A stretch of 7,255 nt of DNA from Bacteroidota bacterium (GTDB lineage Bacteria; Bacteroidota; Ignavibacteria; Ignavibacteriales; Ignavibacteriaceae). Numbering within the stretch: the stretch's first letter is position 1; each line of letters opens with the position of its first letter. This document shows, piece after piece, positions 1 to 7,018 of this stretch. Made by a program: the position numbers and the translations under genes. The DNA is taken from positions 1 to 7,255 of the forward strand of contig JAEXTR010000117.1 in assembly GCA_023406915.1 (NCBI GenBank), given 5' to 3'. A model generated the notes under the pieces. The model ran no database searches and was not told the origin of the DNA. It saw only the letters and a program-made list of their open reading frames with translations.

Positions 1-144
1 GAACATGGCATGACGCGCGAAGATTTTTTCACTGCACTTTGCCGGAAAGCGGGTTTGCCGGGGAACGAATGGCAAAAGCGACAGTTGTCATTGTCAGCTT
101 TCACAGCCTTTGTATTTGGTGAGGAGCCTCATGCAAATTCGTAA
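1..144 (+). CDS. amrA: AMMECR1-domain protein, C-terminal end only (AmmeMemoRadiSam system protein A)
   Basis: The first reading frame is open from base 1 to a TAA at 142-144, giving 47 residues that run off the left edge. The readable part, with the blocks EHGMTREDFFTALCRKAGLP and AFTAFVFGEE, resembles the end of AMMECR1 proteins as I recall it: a 'W/M-x-x-E-x-F-L-x-x-L-C-x-K-A-G-L-P' helix followed by a short strand ending in a 'F-x-A-x-V-F-x-E' pattern. The family is conserved from bacteria to human AMMECR1, and its biochemical role is not firmly settled. The final 14 bases overlap the start of the MEMO-like gene, the standard partner of this family, which strongly supports the assignment. 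The N-terminal three quarters are outside the window. Recognition is by motif memory on a short fragment, so the family call rests partly on the neighbour. Confidence 0.8.
   Translation, partial: EHGMTREDFFTALCRKAGLPGNEWQKRQLSLSAFTAFVFGEEPHANS
118..126 (+). promoter_or_regulatory. Ribosome binding site deciding the MEMO start
   Basis: The purine-rich GGTGAGGAG lies four bases before the ATG at 131, inside the end of the AMMECR1-like coding sequence. It supports the 131 start over the in-frame TTG at 110, which lies upstream of the site. Confidence 0.7.
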
Positions 145-955
145 ACCAGCCGTTGCGGGTGCTTTCTACCCGGGTAATCAGCAAGAGCTGCAAATGATGA
201 TGAACAGCATGCTTCAGCCGCAACCAAATGACCCGCTCGTTCAAACTCTCTTTGGCATTATCGTACCTCATGCCGGTTATATGTACAGCGGCGAGGTTGC
301 TGCCCGTGCATACCGTTGCCTGGTGGGAAAAGAATACCGCAGGGCAGTGGTTGTGTCTCCCAGTCACCGGGAGTACTTTCAGGGTATTTCTGTGTATGAT
401 GGCGATGCATATCAGACACCGCTTGGCACTATTGAGGTTGACACAGAGTTGCGAAATCATATAGTCGCATTATATCCGGAAATTAAGGTAACCAGTGCAG
501 GTCACCGTGCCGAACACGCCCTCGAAGTGCAACTTCCTTTCCTCCAAAGTGTGTTACATAACTGGAGGCTCGTCCCGCTTGTTATGGGTGAGCAAAGCCC
601 AAAAACTATTCAGATGCTTGCTGAATTGATCGGCAGACTTGCCGCACCTGATACCATAATTGTTATCAGTTCAGATCTTTCCCACTTCTATAATCGGGAA
701 ACGGCAGATCATCTGGATGGGTTTGTGGAGCGAACCATCACCACTCTTGACCCCGATACACTGGTTGAAGGTCTGGAACAGCGCCGCTGCGAGGCATGCG
801 GCGGTGGCGGTATTGCCTCAATCCTGTATGCTGCAAAATCTATACAGGGTGTGAAAACCCGGATATTGGCGCGTACTGACTCTGGTGCAGTCACGGGGGA
901 TACCGAAGAAGTGGTCGGCTACCTTTCAGCAATTTTGTATAAGGAAACAGTATGA
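131..955 (+). CDS. amrB: MEMO-family protein (AmmeMemoRadiSam system protein B)
   Basis: This is a 274-residue protein, close to the usual MEMO length of about 270-300. It opens with MQIRKPAVAGAFYPG, the family's characteristic N-terminus. MEMO proteins share the fold of extradiol-type dioxygenases. The equivalents of the human MEMO1 metal/active-site residues are visible: H47 in PHAGY, H79 in SPSH, D182 and H185 in SSDLSH, and C223 in ACGGGG. H129 in the EHALEVQLPF motif is also present. An upstream in-frame TTG at 110 would add seven residues, but the ATG at 131 fits the family start and has GGTGAGGAG (118-126) four bases ahead. The gene overlaps the AMMECR1-like gene by 14 bases and the next gene by 4, implying co-translation. 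No signal peptide or membrane segment is seen, so the product should be cytoplasmic. The exact reaction in bacteria is not known to me. Confidence 0.93.
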   Translation: MQIRKPAVAGAFYPGNQQELQMMMNSMLQPQPNDPLVQTLFGIIVPHAGYMYSGEVAARAYRCLVGKEYRRAVVVSPSHREYFQGISVYDGDAYQTPLGTIEVDTELRNHIVALYPEIKVTSAGHRAEHALEVQLPFLQSVLHNWRLVPLVMGEQSPKTIQMLAELIGRLAAPDTIIVISSDLSHFYNRETADHLDGFVERTITTLDPDTLVEGLEQRRCEACGGGGIASILYAAKSIQGVKTRILARTDSGAVTGDTEEVVGYLSAILYKETV

Positions 956-1842
956 TAGAATCATTGCACGATACCGTTTTAATAGGAGCCGGTAAGCTGG
1001 CGCACTCACTTTTATATGCCTTGAAAAAAATTCAGCTGGTGCCCGCACTGATTATTGACAAATATGAAGAAAATGCGAAACTGCTCGCTGATGCGGTGGA
1101 AGCCCCTGAATATGGCACCTCACTGGATCTGGCAGGAGGTAAGAAGTATAAACGCTTTTTCATTACTGTTAATGATGGCTCTATCAAGGATGTGGCTGAT
1201 CATCTTGCTGCATTGGATATTGATTTCCCCAATGCTTCCTTTGTTCATTTTTCAGGTTCACTTGATTCATCCGAACTTGAATCCCTCAGGGAAAAAGGGA
1301 GCGCAGTGGCAAGCCTTCACTTTGTGCAGACTTTTCCAACCAAGCAGCCAGTGAAACTGCTTGGCTCAACCGCAATAATCGAATCAGATCATACTGCACT
1401 GCGTGAAGAGATGATGCTGACGGTTTCTTATCTGGGTACAACCCCGGTGCTGCTGGACGCTAAAGAGAAGCTGATCAATCATCTTGCAGCAGTGTTCGCT
1501 TCAAATTTCGTTACATCTCTTGCTTCTGTTTCTGCAGCGCTTACCCATTCAATTGGCAGAAATCCGATGCTGTGGCATACCCTGATGCGTACCACCACAG
1601 AGAACATCATTAACAAAGGATACGAGAATGCTCTCAGTGGTCCCATCGATCGCCGTGACTGCATCATTGTGGAGAAGCATCTCAGGTATCTGGAATCAAT
1701 GGGGGATGAAAATCTCCGGCAGCTCTATATCCTTCATTCCCTGAATCTGCTTGAACTGATCAGGCATCGTGAGGGTGCGCTTTCTGATGAGCATCAGAAA
1801 ATCGCCGCATACCTTGAGACAGAACTGAAGCGCACACCGTGA
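952..1842 (+). CDS. Rossmann-like NAD(P)-binding protein with DUF2520 domain
   Basis: This 296-residue protein has the two-part layout of the DUF2520 family. The N-terminal Rossmann half carries a dinucleotide-binding loop VLIGAGKLAHSL at residues 9-20, followed by the acidic end of strand 2 (LIIDKYEE, 33-40). Family signposts follow: HFSGS at 99-103, LHFVQTF at 122-128 (I recall HPLQTF as usual, so F replaces P here), HLAAVFASNF at 177-186, and ALSGPIDRRD at 227-236, matching the 'GP-x-x-R-x-D' motif of the helical half. The fold resembles F420/NADP oxidoreductases and pyrroline-5-carboxylate reductase, but the substrate is unknown; an oxidoreductase role is inference. The ATG overlaps the MEMO stop as ATGA, with AAGGAA at 941-946 as ribosome binding site, so it is probably translationally coupled. 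It is soluble, with no membrane segment. Confidence 0.88.
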   Translation: MIESLHDTVLIGAGKLAHSLLYALKKIQLVPALIIDKYEENAKLLADAVEAPEYGTSLDLAGGKKYKRFFITVNDGSIKDVADHLAALDIDFPNASFVHFSGSLDSSELESLREKGSAVASLHFVQTFPTKQPVKLLGSTAIIESDHTALREEMMLTVSYLGTTPVLLDAKEKLINHLAAVFASNFVTSLASVSAALTHSIGRNPMLWHTLMRTTTENIINKGYENALSGPIDRRDCIIVEKHLRYLESMGDENLRQLYILHSLNLLELIRHREGALSDEHQKIAAYLETELKRTP

Positions 1843-1852
1843 GTTTATAAAC
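1843..1852. repeat. 10-base palindrome after the DUF2520 stop codon
   Basis: GTTTATAAAC begins directly after the TGA at 1840-1842, in the 27-base gap before the SPFH gene. It is a perfect self-complementary sequence. No promoter elements around it are convincing, so it may simply be an AT-rich coincidence. Confidence 0.3.
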
Positions 1853-1869
1853 AACAAAAAGGAATAAAT

Positions 1870-2739
1870 ATGGTTTTTCTGGTATCATTACTCGCAGCCG
1901 TCGTGGCTTTCTTTGTGTACCGTAACGCAAAGAAACGATTCAGCAAATCTGAGGCGATGTTCTCAATAATCGGATTTGTAGTAGCCCTGGTAATTATGGT
2001 TTTACAGTTTGTAACTGTGATTCCTGCAGGATCGGTGGGGGTTGTTGACTTCCTTGGCAGCGTCTCTCAATCCACCCTCAAGCCCGGTGTTAACTTCGTA
2101 AACCCCATGGCGAATGTTATTAAATTCAGTGTTAAGACTCAGGAGATAAAGGAAGTTATGACGGTCCCTTCAAAAGAAGGTCTTTCGGTACAGCTTGAGG
2201 TAAGTTTACTCTATCACCTGAATCCTGAAAATGCTTTCTCTATCTATCAGACAGTTGGCGAAGAATATGCTGAGATTATTATTATCCCGCAGTTCAGATC
2301 AGCTGTTCGTGGTATTACTGCCAAGTATGAGGCACGTGCGTTGTACACCGCTGAGCGTGGTATCCTTGCACAGGAAATTTCAAAGGAGATTGCTGGTTTG
2401 ATCACAAATCGCGGGATCTCTGTTGAATCTACCCCGCTTCGTCAGATCATCCTGCCTGCAGGGCTGACTGCTTCTATTGAAGAAAAGCTAAAGGCCGAGC
2501 AGGAATCGCAACGGATGGAATTTGTACTGCTGAAAGAAAAACAGGAAGCAGAACGGAAAAGAATTGAGGCACAGGGTATCTCTGACTTCCAGAATATCGT
2601 GGCAAAAGGAATCAGTGATCAGCTGTTGCAGTGGAAGGGAATTGAGGCTACTGAGAAACTCGCAAACTCTCAGAATTCAAAGGTTATCGTGATCGGTTCC
2701 GGAAAGAACGGGCTTCCGCTCATCCTCGGCGGTAACTGA
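1870..2739 (+). CDS. Prohibitin/SPFH-domain membrane protein
   Basis: This is a 289-residue member of the SPFH (stomatin/prohibitin/flotillin/HflK-C) superfamily. Two hydrophobic segments are visible, at about residues 3-17 and 30-52, with a short basic linker (RNAKKRF) between them. The SPFH domain runs from about 48 to 215, beginning VIPAGSVGVVDFLG and including the prohibitin-like LKPGVNFVNP at 70-79 and a late LRQIILPAGLTASIEEKLKAE segment at 190-210. A charged coiled coil (about 203-236, KAEQESQRMEF...EKQEAERKRIEAQG) follows, as expected for ring-forming SPFH assemblies. Such proteins scaffold membrane microdomains and often modulate FtsH-type proteases; neither partner is in the window, so this is family knowledge only. 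AAGGA at 1859-1863, six bases before the ATG, supports the start. It lies 27 bases after the DUF2520 gene and immediately before a terminator, so it is probably the last gene of the unit. Confidence 0.92.
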   Translation: MVFLVSLLAAVVAFFVYRNAKKRFSKSEAMFSIIGFVVALVIMVLQFVTVIPAGSVGVVDFLGSVSQSTLKPGVNFVNPMANVIKFSVKTQEIKEVMTVPSKEGLSVQLEVSLLYHLNPENAFSIYQTVGEEYAEIIIIPQFRSAVRGITAKYEARALYTAERGILAQEISKEIAGLITNRGISVESTPLRQIILPAGLTASIEEKLKAEQESQRMEFVLLKEKQEAERKRIEAQGISDFQNIVAKGISDQLLQWKGIEATEKLANSQNSKVIVIGSGKNGLPLILGGN

Positions 2740-2766
2740 TCAGCGCGCACACTTCATGATGCTTAC

Positions 2767-2800
2767 AAGCCGGTTTTTCCTGTGGAAGAACCGGCTTTTT
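2767..2800 (+). terminator. Intrinsic terminator closing the left operon
   Basis: A 14-base-pair stem (2767-2780 with 2784-2797; one G-U pair) encloses a three-base TGT loop at 2781-2783. Its GC-rich AGCCGG/CCGGCT core is followed by a T run at 2796-2800. It starts 27 bases after the SPFH stop. The convergent PhoH gene ends at 2803, so the same hairpin could also act on leftward transcripts. On that strand, however, the stem is followed by TTGTAAGC rather than a clean U tract, so leftward activity is less certain. Confidence 0.88.
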
Positions 2801-2802
2801 CA

Positions 2803-4143
2803 TTACAATAAATTACTTGCCAGTTCAGCCAGTTCTGAGCGCTCACCTTTTTCCAGATTGATATGCGCATATAGTTTCTGACCCTTGAAATGCTCGATCA
2901 GATAGGAAAGCCCGTTTGATTGTGAATCCAGATAGGGGTGATCAATCTGATAAATATCTCCCGTGAACACAAGCTTCACACCTTCACCCGCACGGGTAAT
3001 GATAGTCTTGATCTCATGCGGTGTAAGGTTCTGTGCCTCGTCCACAATAAAGAAGACTCGTTGCAGGCTCCTGCCCCTGATATAGCTCAGTGGCTCAATG
3101 ACCAGCTTCTGATCCTTCACCATGGAGTTGATCAGGGCATGATTCTTATCTGTTTCTGCAAACTGATCCTGGATAATCTTCAGGTTATCCCACAGTGGTT
3201 GCATATAGGGTGCCAGTTTGCTATCCACATCGCCGGGTAAAAATCCAAGATCCTTATTGCTCAGGGGTACAACTGGTCGTGCAATATAAATCTGCCTGTA
3301 TTGTCTTCTCACTTCGAGCGCAGCAGCAAGTGCCAGTAAGGTTTTTCCCGTACCCGCCTTGCCCGTCAGACTCACCAGCGGAACTTCAGGATTGCAGAGC
3401 GCATCGATTGCAAAAGTCTGCTCAGCGTTCCTCGGTTTGATGCTATACACAGCCTGCCGCTCAAGCCGCTTCAGATACATCATATCCGGATCAAGGTGGG
3501 CAAGGACAGACTGATTACCGTTCCGCATTATAAAATACTTGTTGGGTACCATGACTGGTTTGAAATGCTTCTTTGTTTTTTCAACCGGAAGCATAAATGG
3601 CGCATGATACAGTGCAGCAATAATATCAGGATTGATATCTTCAATAATTTCTTTTCCGCTGTATTGTTCTTCAGCAGTGGTAACCTTGTCGGTTGTATAG
3701 TCTTCTGCCTGAATACCAAGCGCCTTTGCTTTCATTCTCAGGTTTACGTCCTTGGTAACAAGGATCACCGGGGGTTTAAACTTCGGGTCTTTGTGAAGTT
3801 GATACGATACACTGAGGATACGGTGATCAGGTGTGTCTTCATGGAACACCGCCCTGATATCCTTGTCTATCCCCTGGCAGATTGCAATACGAACCTTTCC
3901 TTTACCTTTTCCCAGTGATATCCCACCATTGAAAATAGCGTTGCCGGTCAGGGTGTCAAGCTTCCGCACAAACTCCCGCGCATTGAGGTTTACCATTTGA
4001 TTGCCCCGTTTAAAGTGGTCAATCTCTTCCAGTACAGGCAGGGGAATTACAAGATTGTTTTCCTGAAAGTTTCCAAGGCAGGAAGCATCATGAAGTATTA
4101 CATTGGTATCAAGAACAAATGTCTTTACATTTTTTGCAGCCAT
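2803..4143 (-). CDS. PIN domain + PhoH-type ATPase (PhoH2-like, YlaK family)
   Basis: This 446-residue protein couples an N-terminal PIN nuclease fold with a C-terminal PhoH P-loop ATPase, the PhoH2 arrangement, at normal full length. PIN acidic residues are visible at D12 (FVLDTNVILH), E39/E40 (PVLEEID), D106 (DTPDHRIL) and D132 (VTKDVNLR). The ATPase part begins with a Q-motif-like segment PRNAEQTFAIDAL (237-249). It then shows Walker A GKAGTGKT (261-268), Walker B FFIVDEAQN (364-372) and a sensor-like FTGDIYQID (393-401). Characterised PhoH2 proteins unwind and cleave RNA using ATP; I infer a cytoplasmic RNA-processing or stress role here. The start is supported by AAGGA (complement of 4150-4154) six bases before the ATG. 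No small antitoxin-like gene overlaps its 5' end, unlike the mycobacterial PhoAT-PhoH2 pairs. It is transcribed alone and leftward, divergent from the kinase. Confidence 0.95.
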   Translation of the reverse strand: MAAKNVKTFVLDTNVILHDASCLGNFQENNLVIPLPVLEEIDHFKRGNQMVNLNAREFVRKLDTLTGNAIFNGGISLGKGKGKVRIAICQGIDKDIRAVFHEDTPDHRILSVSYQLHKDPKFKPPVILVTKDVNLRMKAKALGIQAEDYTTDKVTTAEEQYSGKEIIEDINPDIIAALYHAPFMLPVEKTKKHFKPVMVPNKYFIMRNGNQSVLAHLDPDMMYLKRLERQAVYSIKPRNAEQTFAIDALCNPEVPLVSLTGKAGTGKTLLALAAALEVRRQYRQIYIARPVVPLSNKDLGFLPGDVDSKLAPYMQPLWDNLKIIQDQFAETDKNHALINSMVKDQKLVIEPLSYIRGRSLQRVFFIVDEAQNLTPHEIKTIITRAGEGVKLVFTGDIYQIDHPYLDSQSNGLSYLIEHFKGQKLYAHINLEKGERSELAELASNLL

Positions 4144-4285
4144 GGGGTATCCTTACAGTTTGGGATGAAAGGGGACAGGTATCCGCTGAAAGAAGAAGAG
4201 GGGGGATAAGCAGCCGGATGATACAGCATCGTTGTATGTTGAATATTTTTGAATCAGACACTGTAAAATAGTTTTTTATTGCTAA

Positions 4286-4318
4286 TTTGAAAAGTGTGTA
4301 AAAAAAAGTTTATCTTTA
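4286..4318 (+). promoter_or_regulatory. Candidate promoter for the PAS kinase gene
   Basis: In the AT-rich part of the divergent intergenic region, TTGAAA (4287-4292) and TATCTT (4311-4316) are 18 bases apart, an acceptable sigma-70-like pair. The same stretch can be read as a Bacteroidota-type pair, TTTG (4286-4289) with TATCTTTA (4311-4318, resembling TAnnTTTG), though the 21-base gap is slightly longer than the usual 19 or so. An A run (4300-4307) fills the spacer. The position, about 75 bases before the kinase ATG, is reasonable. The match is imperfect in either scheme. No comparably good leftward promoter for the PhoH gene was found by eye in 4144-4393. Confidence 0.35.
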
Positions 4319-4327
4319 CCAAGATAA
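4310..4327. repeat. Perfect 7-base inverted repeat in the divergent intergenic region
   Basis: TTATCTT (4310-4316) and AAGATAA (4321-4327) are exact inverted copies separated by TACC. The repeat sits on the candidate -10 element of the kinase promoter, so it could be an operator or a weak 5'-transcript hairpin. It is AT-rich and short, so chance is quite possible. No T tract typical of a terminator follows. Confidence 0.4.
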
Positions 4328-4393
4328 CTATCTGCTCTTCTTTAACAAGGTTACGAAATTGTTTCCTTTTCTACTGCTGCCCGAGGCTTATGT

Positions 4394-6985
4394 ATGATTG
4401 ATCCTGAAGAGAAAATTGCTTCTCTGAAACCGGTGCTTGATGCAGCTTCTGAAGTAATCTTTGGCATTGCATCAGACGGCTCTGTAATACTATGGAACCT
4501 GGCTGCCGAACGATTTTTCGGTACGGTGCAATCGGGAAAAATGATCACAGAGTTTATCCCCCGTTGTACCGGGGAAGAATTACAGTCGGCACACACCACA
4601 AAAAACTCCAGACAGACACTTCGCAGCTCAGTCAGTATCTACAACAAGCGGAAGGAACTTCGTTCCGGCTTCTTTGTCGCCTATAAAGTACATATCCCCG
4701 ATACCCTGATTCAGTATGTCGTAGTATTTAGTGATAATACGGATGAAGTGCGAGTCTACGATGAGATTCAGAAGACTGAATCATGGATACTTCGGGTTCT
4801 GGAGGGGTCACAGGAGATTCTTTTCACTTTTGATTCACGCGGCTATATTCTGTGGGGCAATTCCGCCGCTAATACATCTCTCCGTTTGTTCAGGAAAAAG
4901 AAAGCATCTCTCTTTACGATTTTTCAGCAGCTTGAAATTCAGTCTGTTACAGCATTGCCGGTATCAGAAGCAAAAGAGTATGATATCATCGCACTTGATG
5001 GCACTGAGTTAAGGGTAAAAGGGGTCTTCAAGATTCCTGATGAGACTGCCCCCACCGGGGCGCAGGGATATGGATTGTTTACGGATGTAACGCAATCCAT
5101 CATCCTTCAGCGTGAGCTTCGCCTCATGGAAGCGATTTTTGAATCATCGAGCGATGCTATAGCGGTTTCTTTGCAGGGCAAACTTGTCCTGATGAATGGC
5201 TCCTTCCTTCAGCTTTTTGGGTATCAGTCAGATAAAGAACTTGAAGAAAATCCATTCCAGATTTTTGAAGAGGGTGAAATTCGTGTTGGGCTTGAGGCGT
5301 CAGGCGCCCACCCCCGTGAGATGCGGGGCTCAAGCAGCATCGTTGACTGCGTTGCCCACAAAAAGGATGGTACAACATTCTTTGCAGAAGTAACAACTTC
5401 ATCCTTCTCCTTCCGCGGTGATCAATTTTTCGTGCTCTCGATTCGGGATATTACTGAGAAAAAGAGGAACCAGGAAGCGATAAGGCATTCAGAGGAAAGG
5501 TACCGGACACTCAGCGATAATATTCAGGACTTCCTGTGGAGTGCAGAGAATGTTGACGGGCAGCTCCGCATTGTGTTTATTACTAGTGCCGTCACCGCGA
5601 TCACCGGTTACAGCCGGGAAGAGTTCCTTGGTGATTCAACCATGTTTTACCGGATTGTGAATCCGGATGATCTTCCTGTGCTCAAGACAAATCTCCGCAC
5701 ACTGTTCGGCAAAACCCGTAGAAAAACCGATGAGATCGAGCTCCGGATCATCCACAGTCAGGGGCACTCAGTTTGGATCAGAAACAAACTGACGCTCATC
5801 AGGGATCAGAAGGGAAAAGTTCAAAAGGTTTTTGGGCTGGTGAGCGATATTTCACTGCAAAAGAAGGCAGAAGAAGAACTTAAATCCTCTGCTGAAGGGC
5901 TCAGAAAACTGAATGAGGCGAAAGACCGTTTTATGTCGATTATCTCGCATGATCTGCGTACACCGTTCAGTTCTATTCTCGGATTCACTGACCTCCTGCT
6001 GGCACACCCAAACCGCCTTAGTGATGATGAGAAAAGGCAGTATGTGCAGTATATTCAGGAATCTTCAAGGAATATGCTCAACCTCGTCAATTCACTCCTT
6101 GACTGGACACGTATACAGACAGGAAGAATACCCTTTGCCCCATCCAAGTCGAACCTGAGCACCATTATTGGCAGATCGGTGAAGATGATCAGCGGTGCCG
6201 GGCTGCAGAAAAATATCCGTATCCTTGAAGAGATTCCGTACGACTTGTTCGTATTCGTTGATCAGAACCTGGTATTGCAGGCTGTGAACAACCTCCTCTC
6301 TAATGCCGTTAAGTTTACTAACCCTGGTGGCACTATCACTATTGGATGTGCTGCGGCTGAATCACCCCGATTTATTGAGTTTTTTGTGAAGGATACCGGT
6401 ATAGGTATTAAGAAGCAGGACATTCATAAGGTTTTCAAGGTGGAAGAGAAGTTCACCACACCCGGCACCGGAGGAGAGAAGGGAAGTGGTCTTGGTCTCT
6501 CTCTCGTCAAAGAGATTATCGAAAAACACGGCGGTGATATCCGGGTTGTATCTGAACCAGGGCAGGGCACTACGTTTTTTGCCACACTTCCCAAAGCATC
6601 ATCAAGTATGCTTTATGTTGATAAAAGCACTCAGGACCGCGTATTGTATGCAAAGATCATGAAGAGTATTTTCCCTGATTATGAAATCGATACGGCAGCC
6701 TCGGCTGAGGAAGCACTTTCAAAGATTGCAGAAATCCCGTATGTGGTTATCGTTACCGGACACAACCTGCCGGATATGCCAGGGTACCGGTTTGTAGAGG
6801 AACTCCGGAAGCAGCAGGATGGCAGAAACATTTCTGTGATTGTGCTTACATCATCCATCAGTTCCGAAGACCGGTATGAATATGAGCGCACAGAACTCAA
6901 ATATATTTTTCAGAAACCGGTTGAATTGTCTGCATTTAAGGAAGCGATTGAATCTGCAGTCAAAAAGACAATGCAAACTTCATAG
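4394..6985 (+). CDS. Soluble multi-PAS sensor histidine kinase with degenerate C-terminal receiver domain
   Basis: This 863-residue protein has no membrane segment, so it should be a cytoplasmic sensor kinase. Four PAS-like domains come first: about 12-118, 131-235, 242-355 and 366-490. The third and fourth are the clearest, ending in SIRDITEKK and GLVSDISLQKK. The kinase core is intact: H-box FMSIISHDLRTP with phosphoacceptor H519, N-box NNLLSNAVKFT with N637, G1 DTGIGI (667-672), and G2 KGSGLGLSL (696-704). The C-terminus (about 738-858) has receiver-like sequence: YVDKST at 741-746, NLPDMPG at 791-797, T819, and K841 in FQKPVE. However, the second acidic-pocket residue is K744 and the phosphoacceptor position is G789. 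The ATG at 4394 has only a weak GAGG (4383-4386) seven bases upstream, and an in-frame stop lies at 4343. A canonical receiver gene follows after 33 bases, a likely phosphotransfer partner. The signal cannot be deduced. Confidence 0.93.
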   Translation: MIDPEEKIASLKPVLDAASEVIFGIASDGSVILWNLAAERFFGTVQSGKMITEFIPRCTGEELQSAHTTKNSRQTLRSSVSIYNKRKELRSGFFVAYKVHIPDTLIQYVVVFSDNTDEVRVYDEIQKTESWILRVLEGSQEILFTFDSRGYILWGNSAANTSLRLFRKKKASLFTIFQQLEIQSVTALPVSEAKEYDIIALDGTELRVKGVFKIPDETAPTGAQGYGLFTDVTQSIILQRELRLMEAIFESSSDAIAVSLQGKLVLMNGSFLQLFGYQSDKELEENPFQIFEEGEIRVGLEASGAHPREMRGSSSIVDCVAHKKDGTTFFAEVTTSSFSFRGDQFFVLSIRDITEKKRNQEAIRHSEERYRTLSDNIQDFLWSAENVDGQLRIVFITSAVTAITGYSREEFLGDSTMFYRIVNPDDLPVLKTNLRTLFGKTRRKTDEIELRIIHSQGHSVWIRNKLTLIRDQKGKVQKVFGLVSDISLQKKAEEELKSSAEGLRKLNEAKDRFMSIISHDLRTPFSSILGFTDLLLAHPNRLSDDEKRQYVQYIQESSRNMLNLVNSLLDWTRIQTGRIPFAPSKSNLSTIIGRSVKMISGAGLQKNIRILEEIPYDLFVFVDQNLVLQAVNNLLSNAVKFTNPGGTITIGCAAAESPRFIEFFVKDTGIGIKKQDIHKVFKVEEKFTTPGTGGEKGSGLGLSLVKEIIEKHGGDIRVVSEPGQGTTFFATLPKASSSMLYVDKSTQDRVLYAKIMKSIFPDYEIDTAASAEEALSKIAEIPYVVIVTGHNLPDMPGYRFVEELRKQQDGRNISVIVLTSSISSEDRYEYERTELKYIFQKPVELSAFKEAIESAVKKTMQTS
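6605..6967 (+). other. Receiver-like domain lacking the phosphoacceptor Asp (within the kinase gene)
   Basis: This is the portion of the kinase gene encoding about residues 738-858. Aligned by eye to CheY-type receivers, the first acidic residue (D743), the conserved Thr (T819) and the Lys of the KP motif (K841) are kept. The second acidic residue is K744. The residue expected to be the phosphorylated Asp, two before NLPDM, is G789, encoded by GGA at 6758-6760. It therefore looks like a pseudo-receiver that keeps the fold but should not accept phosphate by the usual mechanism. The reading frame is clean, so this is not a decayed gene end. Confidence 0.8.
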
Positions 6986-7018
6986 TTCCGGTTAGATAAT
7001 GATTTATTATATTGCAGT

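Noticed and set aside
110..130. Longer MEMO start at TTG 110
   Set aside because: The added residues do not belong to the family N-terminus, and the ribosome site at 118-126 lies after the TTG and fits the ATG at 131.
101..460. Minus-strand open frame of 119 codons opposite the MEMO gene
   Set aside because: It lies fully antisense to a gene with clear family motifs, shows no recognisable domain, and has no ribosome site of its own.
3496..3918. Plus-strand open frame of 140 codons opposite the PhoH gene
   Set aside because: It is a mirror of the conserved PIN-PhoH coding sequence; its product is rich in Phe, Cys and Leu with no family resemblance.
4144..4393. Small gene, riboswitch or RNA gene in the divergent intergenic region
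   Set aside because: No open frame with a good start and no extended structure was seen; only the AT-rich promoter candidate and a short inverted repeat stand out.
6605..6985. Possibility that the kinase C-terminus is a frameshifted or decaying receiver
   Set aside because: The frame is continuous, the fold-defining residues are spread along the whole domain, and the changes are substitutions at specific active-site positions rather than disruption.
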